From NCBI RefSeq assembly GCF_002879855.1, contig NZ_PNYB01000028.1:1-64000 (forward strand): a stretch of 64,000 nt of DNA, written 5' to 3'. Position 1 is the stretch's first letter. Each line of letters starts with the position of its first letter. A program made the position numbers and the translations under genes. This DNA comes from Trinickia soli (GTDB lineage: Bacteria > Pseudomonadota > Gammaproteobacteria > Burkholderiales > Burkholderiaceae). The notes under the pieces were generated by a model. It did no database searches. It was not told where the DNA came from and saw only the letters and a list, made by a program, of their open reading frames with translations. Positions 26,384 to 34,919 of this stretch are shown one piece after another.

Positions 26384-27640
26384 ATGTTTCGACACTCATT
26401 TTCAAAGACCGTCAAATTCGCGACGGCGCTCGTGCTCGCCTGCCTGACCGCGGCCTGCGGCGGGGGCGGAGGCTCGGGCGCGGCGTCTTCGGTCAGCAAC
26501 ACGTCCACTCAAGCGCCGGCTCCCGCGACGTCGGCAGCAACCGCCAATGTCGCAACGATCACCGTCGATCACGGCGTGTCCGGCGTGCCCAACATGCCGT
26601 TCGTCAGCGTCACCGTCTGCACGCCAGGCGCGGCAAGCTGCCAAACGATCGATCACGTGCTGGTCGACACGGGATCGTGGGGCTTGCGCGTGTTCGCATC
26701 GCAACTGCCGGCCTCCGTCGCGTTGCCGCAGCAGACTAACGCAGCGGGCGGCGCGCTGGCCGAGTGCATGCAGTTCTTCGACGGCTACACCTGGGGCTCC
26801 GTGCGTATCGCCGATGTGCAGATCGCCGGCGAGCGAGCAGCGTCGCTGCCGGTCCAGGTCATCGACCCGAACTACGCAGCCGTGCCCACGAGTTGCTCGA
26901 ACACGGGCGCTGCCCGCAACACGCCGAACGCGCTCGCCGCCAACGGCATTCTCGGGATCGGCGTGTTCAAGCACGACTGCGGCGCAGCCTGCGCCAATCA
27001 GGCGATCGCGGGCACCTACTACGCCTGCACCGGCGCCAGTTGCGCACCGACCGCCATCGCCGAAGCGCGGCAGGTCGCCAATCCGGTGCCGTACTTCGGT
27101 GTCGACGGCAACGGGGTGATCGTCAGCCTGCCCGCAGTACCGAGCGGCAGCGCGACGAGCGTCACCGGGCAGTTGGTGTTCGGCATCGGCACGCAAAGCG
27201 ACAACGCGCTCGCCGCGACGGCGCAGGTGATCGGTGTCGATTCGATGCGCGGCGTGTTTACGACGATGGAAAACGGCACGACCTACTCCGGCAGCATCAT
27301 CGACAGCGGCTCGACGGGCCTGTTTTTCGCGACCAATCAAATGCCGGCCTGCGCCAGCCCGAATCAGAGCTACTACTGCCCAAGCTCGACGGAGCAGTTC
27401 AACGCGACCAATATCGGCACCAATGGCGTATCGAGCTCGGTCAGCTTCAGCGTCGGCAATGCGGCTCAGATCTGGCAGGCCTCGGGCGGCGCATCGGCCA
27501 TGCCGCTATTCGCGGGGCCGGCGTTCGTCGGTTCGCAGGTGTTCGACTGGGGACTGCCGTTCTTCTATGGCCGCAACGTCTACGCGGCCATCGAGCAACA
27601 GTCGACGCCAGGCGGCGCGGGACCGTACTTCGCCTATTGA
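26384..27640 (+). CDS. DUF3443-family lipoprotein with aspartyl-protease-like motifs
   Basis: 418-aa lipoprotein: signal to lipobox LTAAC (Cys25), a GGGGG tether and a low-complexity linker, then a bilobed-looking domain. Each half carries a D[TS]GS motif: VLVDTGSWGL (Asp95) and IIDSGSTGLFF (Asp307). Between them NGILGIGVF (residues 188-196) resembles the GILGL segment of pepsins, and GQLVFGIG (262-269) resembles the pepsin strand that opens the second lobe. Paired cysteines are also present. This is the layout of an A1-type aspartic protease, though the family is formally of unknown function. Its end overlaps the convergent LysR gene by 7 bp. Confidence 0.85.
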   Translation: MFRHSFSKTVKFATALVLACLTAACGGGGGSGAASSVSNTSTQAPAPATSAATANVATITVDHGVSGVPNMPFVSVTVCTPGAASCQTIDHVLVDTGSWGLRVFASQLPASVALPQQTNAAGGALAECMQFFDGYTWGSVRIADVQIAGERAASLPVQVIDPNYAAVPTSCSNTGAARNTPNALAANGILGIGVFKHDCGAACANQAIAGTYYACTGASCAPTAIAEARQVANPVPYFGVDGNGVIVSLPAVPSGSATSVTGQLVFGIGTQSDNALAATAQVIGVDSMRGVFTTMENGTTYSGSIIDSGSTGLFFATNQMPACASPNQSYYCPSSTEQFNATNIGTNGVSSSVSFSVGNAAQIWQASGGASAMPLFAGPAFVGSQVFDWGLPFFYGRNVYAAIEQQSTPGGAGPYFAY

Positions 27641-28563
27641 CGGACGGGTTGCGCCAGCGCCTCGCCCAGCGTATCGCGCAACAATGCCAGGGGCCGCACG
27701 AGGCGGCCCGGCAGCGTGCCATGCACGAGCCAGACGTTCAGGCCGCCTGACAACTCGGGCGCGTCGATGACCTGCAGCGCGTCCTTGTGCGCGCTCGCGG
27801 CAAGCTGGCCCGGCGTGACAATCCCCAGCCCCACACCGCGCGCGACCAACGACAGCTGCAATTCGGAGCCGAACGCTTCCACCGCAACATCGAACCGCAG
27901 CGACGCCGCGCCGAGCGCCCGGCTCAGCGCCGAACGCATGCCGCAGCCATCCTGACTGAGCACCCACGCATGTTGCGCGAGCTCGGCCAGCGTGAGCCGC
28001 GGCGCGCCCTGCCCCCGCTTCGCCTTGCGCGGCAACGGCAACGAACGCGAGGCCACGACGACAGTAGGCTGCACCGCAAGCAGCGTCGCCGTCACCGTAT
28101 CGGGCAGCGTGGTAGAGGTTGGCGTCATGACGACCGCCGCATCCAGTTCGGCCCGCATGACCCGTTCAAGCAGCGTCGGCGACCAAGCCGCCGTCACGCG
28201 CAGCGTGAGGCGCGGAAACGCCGCGCGCAGCCGATCGATCGGCTGTTCGAGCGCCAACTCCGACAGGAACGGCGGCACACCGATTTTCAGTTCGCCGGCC
28301 GGCTCGCTACCGGGTGCGGCGACGGCCAGCAAGTCGTCGACGCTGCGCAGCACCGCGCGCGCCAGCACATACACCTCCTTGCCCGCGCCGGTCGGCTTCA
28401 TCGGCTTGCTCTGCCGGTCGAGCAGCGGCACGCCGAGCGTCGTTTCGAGGTTCTGCACGCGCCGCGTCAAACCGGGCTGCGTCAGATGCAATTTCGTCGC
28501 AGCACGAACCATCGAGCCACTGTCGACGACTTCGACGAATGCCTGCAAGTCTCGCGTGTTCAA
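27634..28563 (-). CDS. LysR-family transcriptional regulator
   Basis: 309-aa LysR regulator: N-terminal winged HTH (DLQAFVEVVDSGSMVRAATK, LTQPGLTRRVQNLE) and a type 2 periplasmic-binding-like effector domain (GELKIGVPPFLSEL...GVGLGIVTPGQL). It starts with TTG at 28563, supported by GGAG 6-9 nt upstream; no in-frame ATG fits. It is divergent from the MFS gene at 28660, across 96 bp with AT-rich half-sites, and probably controls it. Effector unknown. Confidence 0.92.
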   Translation of the reverse strand: MNTRDLQAFVEVVDSGSMVRAATKLHLTQPGLTRRVQNLETTLGVPLLDRQSKPMKPTGAGKEVYVLARAVLRSVDDLLAVAAPGSEPAGELKIGVPPFLSELALEQPIDRLRAAFPRLTLRVTAAWSPTLLERVMRAELDAAVVMTPTSTTLPDTVTATLLAVQPTVVVASRSLPLPRKAKRGQGAPRLTLAELAQHAWVLSQDGCGMRSALSRALGAASLRFDVAVEAFGSELQLSLVARGVGLGIVTPGQLAASAHKDALQVIDAPELSGGLNVWLVHGTLPGRLVRPLALLRDTLGEALAQPVRQ

Positions 28564-28659
28564 AACAACTCCGCATAATCAATATCGACATATTTCAATT
28601 GTCGCATAACTTGCGCGAGCCTACGATGAGCGCTCCTTCAATCGTCCGCTCGACCCTCC

Positions 28660-29931
28660 ATGAATCGGCCCGCCACCTCACCTGAGCTTACTTGTCCGTC
28701 CACCGCGCCCGCGGCGGCCGAGGGGCAGACGCCCCACCGGCTGACCACGCCGCTCACGATCTTGTTCGCCGCGGCGACCGGCGTCATCGTCATGAACCTG
28801 TTCGCGGCGCAGCCGCTGACCGGTCCCATTCAGCGCTCGCTGGGCGTGCCCGCCTCGTTGACAGGCGCGATCGCGATGCTGCCTCAACTCGGCTATGCGC
28901 TCGGTCTCGTGCTGCTCGTGCCGCTCACCGATCTCGTCGAAAACCGTCGGCTTATCGTGCGCACGTTGGTGGCCTGTGCGGCACTTCTGGCGATAGCGAT
29001 GCTCGCGCAACAAGGCAGTGTGTTCCTCGCCGCACTCTTTCTTGCCGGCGCGAGTTCGAGCGTCATTCAGATGCTCGTGCCGATGGCCGCATCGATGGCG
29101 TCGGAAGCCCGGCGCGGACGTGCCGTGGGCAACGTCATGAGCGGTCTCATGCTCGGCATCCTGTTGTCGCGCCCGCTCGCGAGCGTAATCGCCGGCTCGA
29201 TCGGCTGGCGCGCGTTCTACGGCGTTGCAGCCGCGGCCGACGCACTGCTCGCGCTCGGGCTCTCGACGCGCTTGCCGCGCCACGCACCGCACGTCTCGAC
29301 GACTTATGGCGCGTTGCTACGCTCGCTGTGGACGCTGCTCAAGGGCGAGAGGGTGCTGCAACGGCGCGCGCTTTCCGCTGCGTTGGTGATGGGTGCGTTC
29401 AGCGCGTTTTGGACCGCGATCGGCCTGCGGCTCGCGCACGGCCCGTTCGATTTCAATTTTTACGACATCGCGTGGTTCGCTTTGGCAGGCGCGGCCGGCG
29501 TCGTGGCGACGCCGCTCGCGGGATGGGCCGGCGACAAGAAGTTGGGCCGTGCGGCGCTCGCCATGGCTCACGTGAGCATGCTCGCGGCGCTCGTCGCCAG
29601 CGGGATCGTCGGCGCCGGCTGGCTCGGCTTCGATCCGGCCGCGCACCGTGAACTCGCGGTCGGCCTGCTCGTCGTCGGCGCGGCGACGCTCGATGCGGGC
29701 GTCGTCACCGACCAGACGCTGGGCCGCCGGGCGATCAACCTACTCAACCCGGCCGCACGCGGACGACTCAACGGGCTGTTCGTCGGCATCTTTTTCGTCG
29801 GCGGGGCTGCGGGCGCTTCGGCTGCGGGCGCGGCCTGGGCGGCGGCGGGTTGGAGCGGCGTCTGCGTCGTCGGGCTCATCTTCGCCGGTGCGGCGTTCCT
29901 ACTGGGCCTGATGCCCGGCGCGCACGACTGA
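28660..29931 (+). CDS. MFS transporter (drug/metabolite efflux type)
   Basis: 423-aa major facilitator protein with about 12 predicted transmembrane helices and the loop 2-3 motif in DLVENRRLIV. N-terminal cytoplasmic tail of about 28 residues. A second half with GDKKLGRAALAM marks the symmetric loop between helices 8 and 9. Typical of inner-membrane efflux carriers; substrate unknown. Divergent LysR gene upstream suggests induction by a small molecule. Confidence 0.88.
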   Translation: MNRPATSPELTCPSTAPAAAEGQTPHRLTTPLTILFAAATGVIVMNLFAAQPLTGPIQRSLGVPASLTGAIAMLPQLGYALGLVLLVPLTDLVENRRLIVRTLVACAALLAIAMLAQQGSVFLAALFLAGASSSVIQMLVPMAASMASEARRGRAVGNVMSGLMLGILLSRPLASVIAGSIGWRAFYGVAAAADALLALGLSTRLPRHAPHVSTTYGALLRSLWTLLKGERVLQRRALSAALVMGAFSAFWTAIGLRLAHGPFDFNFYDIAWFALAGAAGVVATPLAGWAGDKKLGRAALAMAHVSMLAALVASGIVGAGWLGFDPAAHRELAVGLLVVGAATLDAGVVTDQTLGRRAINLLNPAARGRLNGLFVGIFFVGGAAGASAAGAAWAAAGWSGVCVVGLIFAGAAFLLGLMPGAHD

Positions 29932-30075
29932 GCCGAAACGACAAGGGCCGAGTCCCGTGCCACACAGGACCCGGACCTTGAGCGCTCAGCGTTCGATGGA
30001 CCGATCTTGCACCATCGATCGGTGCGCCGACTTCATCGCCCCTTCGTGTCGACTTCCGGGGCGATTTCGAACAAA

Positions 30076-30723
30076 TCAGTGCCGCACGAGCGCCATCATC
30101 GCGCCGAACCCGACGAACACGCCGCCCGTCAGCCGATTGAATGCACGCGCGACGCGTCCGCTTTTCAGCGTGGAGCCGATGCGCGCCCCGCACGCGGCAT
30201 AGACGAGGTACCAACTGACCTCGATCACGGCGAAGGTAGCGACAAGGATGCCGAACTGCGGCAACGTCGCCTTCGACGCATCGATGAACTGCGGCAGCAG
30301 CGCGGCCGCGAACAGGATTGCCTTGGGGTTGCTGCTCGCCACGAGAAAGCCGTTGCGATAGAGCGCGCCCAGCGAGCGCCCGGGCCTGCCCGGTATCGTA
30401 TCGAGGCCCGGTGCGTCGGCGACAGGCGCTGCGTCGGCCACGTTCGCGCGCCAGGACTTCACGCCGAGATAAATCAGATACGCCGCGCCGATCAGACGCA
30501 GTGCGTCGAACATCGTGGGCCATGCCTTCAAGAAGACGCCGAGCCCCGCGGCCGAAATCGACAGCATGAGCACGAGCGCCGACAGGCATCCGGCCATCGT
30601 CGCCGTTGCTCGGCGCATCGTGTGCTGCGCACTATGCGTCATCACCACGAGCATGTTGGGGCCAGGAATGGCGGAGATCACGAAAACAGTGGCGACGAAC
30701 AACCACCAGGTGTGCAAATTCAT
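30076..30723 (-). CDS. LysE/RhtB-family exporter
   Basis: 215-aa inner-membrane amino-acid exporter of the LysE superfamily (RhtB branch). Hallmarks: about six membrane helices, SAIPGPNMLVVMTHSAQHT in the first loop, GAAYLIYLGVKSWR, and GFLVASSNPKAILFAAALLP. Full length. Substrate likely an amino acid or derivative. Convergent with the MFS gene. Confidence 0.92.
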   Translation of the reverse strand: MNLHTWWLFVATVFVISAIPGPNMLVVMTHSAQHTMRRATATMAGCLSALVLMLSISAAGLGVFLKAWPTMFDALRLIGAAYLIYLGVKSWRANVADAAPVADAPGLDTIPGRPGRSLGALYRNGFLVASSNPKAILFAAALLPQFIDASKATLPQFGILVATFAVIEVSWYLVYAACGARIGSTLKSGRVARAFNRLTGGVFVGFGAMMALVRH

Positions 30724-30878
30724 GACGAAAAGCTTCCGGTAAAAAGCGCGAAGGCACGATTATGCGCGCGTTTCACCGCCGGCTCCTGCTCATGCGCCGG
30801 CGCGCATCGCTTCCACCGACCCATCGCGCCTCCATCCTCGACCCGCGCCACCGGCAACATCACGCCCGGGCGATCGCC

Positions 30879-31757
30879 TCAAGGCGCGGCGCGCCCCGCG
30901 CGGCGGGCGGCTACTTCGCCGAGCACGGCGAAGTCTTTCTCGCCGTCGCCGTGCGCGACGACATCGAGCAGGTTGTCGCGAAGCAGGCTGCCGAGCGGCA
31001 ACGGAGTGGACGTGGCTTCGGCCGCTTCGAGCGCGAGCCGGACATCCTTCAGGCCAAGCCGCGCCTTGAACATGGCCGGCTCGTAGCGACGTTCGGCGAC
31101 AAGCTTGCCGTAGCCGGCGTAGACGGGGCCCGGGAAGACGCTCGACGTGATGACATCGAGATAGTCGGTGACCGCTACGCCGTGCGCGCTCAAGAGCGAC
31201 GCCGCCTCGCCGAGCGTCTCGACGGCCGCGGCGAGCGTGAAGTTGGCCGCGAGCTTGATGACGTTCGCCTGTTCGGGCAGCGAACCGATGCGCCAGGTCT
31301 TTTGCCCGATCGCATCGAAGATCGGCTGCACGCGGTCGATGGCTTCGGCAGGGCCGGCCGCGATGATGGTCAGTTTCGCCGCCGCCGCAACATCGGGACG
31401 CCCCAACACCGGCGCGGCCACATAGTGGAGACCACGCGCGGCGTGGTCGTGCGCCAGCGCCTGGGCCAACGCAACCGACACCGTCGCCATGTTCACATGC
31501 ACAAGACCACGCGGCGCCCGGTCGAGCAGCGCCGCATCGATGACCTCGCGCACGGCGGCATCGTCGGCCAGCATCGAGAACACGGCGTCGCCCGAGAAGG
31601 CGGCCCCCGGCTCGTCGACGATCTGCGCGCCGAGCGCCGCCAGCGGCTCTGCCCGCTCGCGCGTGCGATTCCAGACGCGCACGCGATGGCCTGCCTTCAG
31701 CATGTTCTCCACCATTGCGTGGCCCATGTTGCCCAACCCGATAAAACCGATGTCCAT
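30879..31757 (-). CDS. NAD(P)-dependent beta-hydroxyacid dehydrogenase family oxidoreductase
   Basis: 292-aa member of the 3-hydroxyisobutyrate dehydrogenase/6-phosphogluconate dehydrogenase-like family. The Rossmann motif GFIGLGNMGHAM opens the protein, followed by the substrate segment VAAPVLGRPD and the catalytic Lys in VIKLAANFTLAA (the usual KxxxN). The C-terminal helical domain is complete. Substrate cannot be told (tartronate semialdehyde, hydroxyisobutyrate, succinate semialdehyde or a related acid). GGAGG before the ATG at 31757 fixes the start. Confidence 0.9.
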   Translation of the reverse strand: MDIGFIGLGNMGHAMVENMLKAGHRVRVWNRTRERAEPLAALGAQIVDEPGAAFSGDAVFSMLADDAAVREVIDAALLDRAPRGLVHVNMATVSVALAQALAHDHAARGLHYVAAPVLGRPDVAAAAKLTIIAAGPAEAIDRVQPIFDAIGQKTWRIGSLPEQANVIKLAANFTLAAAVETLGEAASLLSAHGVAVTDYLDVITSSVFPGPVYAGYGKLVAERRYEPAMFKARLGLKDVRLALEAAEATSTPLPLGSLLRDNLLDVVAHGDGEKDFAVLGEVAARRAGRAAP

Positions 31758-31877
31758 TGCGCATTCCTCCGCCAAAAAATCGAGAACCGCAGTAAAGCAC
31801 GATTGCGGCAGGTCTGCCGACGCGTGCGCACGGCGCCGCTGCACACCTGCGGGCGTCGTCGGTGCGATACTCGTGCG

Positions 31878-32648
31878 ATGTCGCCGATAACCGCCACGTT
31901 CCGTTTTTACGAGGAGCTGAACGATTTTCTCGCCCGCCCGCTGCGAGGCCGTGCGTTCGAGAGCGTTTGCGCGCATACGGCCACAACGAAACACATGATC
32001 GAAGCGCTCGGCGTGCCGCACACCGAGGTGGAGCTGATTCTCGTGAATGGCGAATCGGTCGGCTTCGACCGGGTGCTGGCAGACGGCGATCGCGTAGCCG
32101 TCTATCCGAAGTTCGAAGCGCTCGATGTAACGCCGCTTCTGCGCGTGCGCGAACGTCCGCTGCGCACGATCCGGTTCGTTGCCGATGCGCATCTGGGCGG
32201 CCTCGCGCAACTGCTTCGCCTGGCCGGCTTCGACACGCTGTACGACAACCATTTCGCCGATGCGGAAATCGAGGCGCTGGCTGCGTCGCAGGAGCGCATC
32301 GTCCTCACGCGCGACCGCGAACTGCTCAAGCGCCGCACGATCACGCACGGCTGTTACGTCAGAGCGCTCAAGCCGCAAACGCAACTGCGCGAGATCGTCG
32401 ACCGCCTCGATCTGGCCGGCAGCGTTCGCGCCTTTCGGCTTTGCCTCTCATGCAACGCGCCGCTGCGGCGAATCGACAAAGCGCAGGCCGAGGGCCGCGC
32501 GCCCGAAGGGGTGCTCGAGCGCCATGCGCAGTTCGTCACCTGCGACGTCTGCCGACGTGTGTTCTGGGAAGGCTCCCATTGGAAGCGTATGCGCACGCTC
32601 ATCGATTCGCTTGTGCCGGAGCAGCGCGAACGCGACGCCAAGGCTTAG
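31878..32648 (+). CDS. Mut7-C RNase-domain protein with N-terminal ubiquitin-like domain
   Basis: 256-aa protein. Residues 1-90 form a ThiS/MoaD-like ubiquitin fold (RFYEELNDFLARPL...VNGESVGFDRVLADGDRVAV) lacking a C-terminal Gly-Gly. Residues about 95-240 are a Mut7-C PIN-like nuclease domain with acidic residues in RFVADAHLGGLAQLLRLAGF and VLTRDRELLKRR, followed by a zinc ribbon (CLSCNAP...CDVCRRVFW). The family is thought to be an RNase, but targets are unknown. Monocistronic; divergent from the dehydrogenase gene. Confidence 0.88.
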   Translation: MSPITATFRFYEELNDFLARPLRGRAFESVCAHTATTKHMIEALGVPHTEVELILVNGESVGFDRVLADGDRVAVYPKFEALDVTPLLRVRERPLRTIRFVADAHLGGLAQLLRLAGFDTLYDNHFADAEIEALAASQERIVLTRDRELLKRRTITHGCYVRALKPQTQLREIVDRLDLAGSVRAFRLCLSCNAPLRRIDKAQAEGRAPEGVLERHAQFVTCDVCRRVFWEGSHWKRMRTLIDSLVPEQRERDAKA

Positions 32649-33217
32649 CGGATTTCGACGCAGGCGCGATACTGTTGCGCGCTTTCCACACCCGCGGCGC
32701 GACGGCGCCTTCGCATCGTCAGCGCCCGCGGCCGCTATGCGCGTGGACGTACGGACGGACCGAAAAAATTGAGGTGGCACCAAACTCGCTTATTGACGCA
32801 TCTTTGATGCAACAACTAAAATTCAACCAATTCCACAAATGGGGCATATGCCTTGGACAGTTGCAGTAGTCGACCTTCGAACAGTGTTTCCGCCTGATCG
32901 GCACGACGCTCGCTGAATTCTTCCTTTAGCCGCCGTCCTGCCCTCAGGCAGACGGTGCGCATCGCAGTACTTTCCCCGTTTCTTCGCGCATCGAATTTCG
33001 AATGGCCACCGGGTCGCCCGGACGCCGCTGCGTGTGCTCGCGCGCACGCAAGCGCCCATCGGCCCGACGCCGCGAGCGGTTTCGCTCGCGCCCATGCACG
33101 ACCACGCCGGTCACGTTCGCGTCAAGCGTCACTGCCGCCGTGCCGATGAATACGTTCATGCGCCTGCCGCGTATGGACGACGCGACAGAACATCGAGCAT
33201 CACTAAGGAAAATTAAA
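32649..33217. other. Long upstream region of the NRAMP-fold transporter gene
   Basis: 569 bp without a supportable gene. An AT-rich block at 32760-32850 probably holds the promoter (TTGACG at 32793-32798), which would give a leader of about 350-400 nt. The leader has a strong hairpin, GCGAGCG-GTTT-CGCTCGC (about 33071-33089). The transporter frame stays open back to 33002 but the AAGGA site at about 33205 selects the ATG at 33218. Metal or Mg-responsive leaders would be plausible, but I cannot match a known riboswitch consensus. Confidence 0.4.
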
Positions 33218-34891
33218 ATGTCCACGCCTGCAAACGTCTCCCCGGCACGTCGCACCGTGCTCGACGACGCCCACATCGGCGATATCAAAGGGGCCTTCGG
33301 GACGATCGCGCACCACGACACCGCGCCGCGCCGCAATTGGGGCGCGCGCCTGCGTACGTTGCTCGCGATTCTCGGCCCGGGGCTCATCGTCATGGTGGGC
33401 GATAACGACGCGGGCGCGTTCGGCACCTACACGCAAGCGGGGCAAAACTACGGCACCACATTGTTGTGGACGCTCGCGCTGTTGATCCCCGTGCTTTACG
33501 TCAATCAGGAAATGGTGCTGCGTTTGGGCGCCGTGACGGGCGTCGGGCACGCCCGGCTGATTTTCCAGCGCTTCGGCAAATTCTGGGGCGCATTCAGCGT
33601 CATCGATCTGTTCCTGCTCAATGCGCTGACGATCGTGACCGAGTTCATCGGCATCACGTTTGCACTCGATTTCCTCGGTGTATCGAAGATAGCCGGCGTA
33701 TGCATCGCAGCCGCTCTGACGATGGCCGCCGTCAGCACCGGCGACTTCCGCCGCTTCGAACGCTTCGCGATCGTCCTTTGCGTGCTGAGCCTGCTGCTCG
33801 TCCCCGTGCTTGTTTCGATTCATCCGCCGGTCGGCATCATTGCTCACAATTTCTTCGTCCCGACCTGGCCCAAAGATTCGAAGCTGTCCGACGTCATGCT
33901 GCTCGTGATCGGGATCGTCGGTACGACCGTCGCACCGTGGCAGCTGTTTTTTCAGCAGAGCTACGTGATCGACAAGCGCATCACGCCGCGCTTCATGAAG
34001 TACGAAAAGATCGATCTGTGGATCGGCATCGCGCTGGTGATCGTCGGCGCTGTCGCCATGATGGCGTTCACGGCCGCGCTGTTCCACGGGCGCGCCGAGT
34101 CCGGCCAATTCACCGACGCGAGCGGCGTCATCGCCGGGCTGCATAAGTATGTCGGCCGCACCTCGGCCACGATCTTCGCAGTGGCGTTGCTCGACGCATC
34201 GATCATCGGTGCGGCCGCCGTGTCGTTGTCGACGGCTTATGCGATCGGCGATGTCTTCGGCATCCGCCATTCGCTGCATCGCAGCGTGTCCGATGCCAAA
34301 GGGTTCTATCTCGTCTACTTCGTCATCATCGCGCTCGCTGCCGGGCTCGTGCTGATGCCCGGCAGCCCGCTCGGCCTGCTGACCGAAGCAGTGCAGACCC
34401 TGGCCGGCGTGCTGCTGCCGAGCGCCACGGTGTTCCTGCTGCTGCTGTGCAACGACAAGTCCGTGCTCGGTCCCTGGGCCAACTCCAGGCGGCTCAATGT
34501 CTTTACGGGCGCCGTGATCGCCGTCCTCGTCGTGTTGTCGATCATTCTGACGGCGGCGACCGTGTTCCCCGACATCTCGGCCAGGGCGATCATCGGCATT
34601 CTCGTCGGCGGCACGCTGACGTTCGCGCTCGGCTACGCGGCCGTCGCGATCATGCGACGTCGCGACGGTGCGGCCAACGGTGCGGCCAACAACAAGGCCA
34701 ACCTCGCGGACGGCGCCGCGCGCGCGGTGACCCGTGCGTTGCGCGACACCTGGCGCATGCCGCCACTGCACGAGTTGCCGCCGCCACAACTGACGGTCGC
34801 GACGCGTCTCTGGATGGGCGCCATGCGCGGCTACCTCGTCGTCGCAGTCGGACTCGTGATCGTCAAAGTCGTGCAGATGGCGATGCAGTGA
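33218..34891 (+). CDS. NRAMP-fold divalent metal transporter with altered metal site
   Basis: 557-aa membrane protein of the NRAMP superfamily with about 11 helices and a polar C-terminal extension of some 60 residues before a last helix. Aligned with the canonical NRAMP at 41060, the helix 1 motif DPGN becomes DAGA (in GDNDAGAFGTYTQAG) and the helix 6 motif MPH becomes APW (TVAPWQLFFQQS). So the Asp is kept, but the Asn and Met metal ligands are both Ala. The Met loss is a mark of NRAMP relatives with other substrates such as Mg2+. Substrate undetermined. AAGGA sets the ATG at 33218. Confidence 0.88.
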   Translation: MSTPANVSPARRTVLDDAHIGDIKGAFGTIAHHDTAPRRNWGARLRTLLAILGPGLIVMVGDNDAGAFGTYTQAGQNYGTTLLWTLALLIPVLYVNQEMVLRLGAVTGVGHARLIFQRFGKFWGAFSVIDLFLLNALTIVTEFIGITFALDFLGVSKIAGVCIAAALTMAAVSTGDFRRFERFAIVLCVLSLLLVPVLVSIHPPVGIIAHNFFVPTWPKDSKLSDVMLLVIGIVGTTVAPWQLFFQQSYVIDKRITPRFMKYEKIDLWIGIALVIVGAVAMMAFTAALFHGRAESGQFTDASGVIAGLHKYVGRTSATIFAVALLDASIIGAAAVSLSTAYAIGDVFGIRHSLHRSVSDAKGFYLVYFVIIALAAGLVLMPGSPLGLLTEAVQTLAGVLLPSATVFLLLLCNDKSVLGPWANSRRLNVFTGAVIAVLVVLSIILTAATVFPDISARAIIGILVGGTLTFALGYAAVAIMRRRDGAANGAANNKANLADGAARAVTRALRDTWRMPPLHELPPPQLTVATRLWMGAMRGYLVVAVGLVIVKVVQMAMQ

Positions 34892-34919
34892 ATGCGCTGG
34901 CCGACCGCTGGCCAACCGG

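Noticed and set aside
31878-32648. Mut7-C protein as a toxin of a toxin-antitoxin pair
   Set aside because: It is monocistronic with no small partner gene; the upstream gene is a divergent dehydrogenase.
33002-33217. N-terminal extension of the NRAMP-fold protein
   Set aside because: The extension is Arg-rich low-complexity sequence, and a good AAGGA site selects the ATG at 33218.
32649-33217. Known Mn (yybP-ykoY) or Mg riboswitch upstream of the NRAMP-fold gene
   Set aside because: I could not match the conserved loops of these riboswitches; only a simple hairpin is visible.
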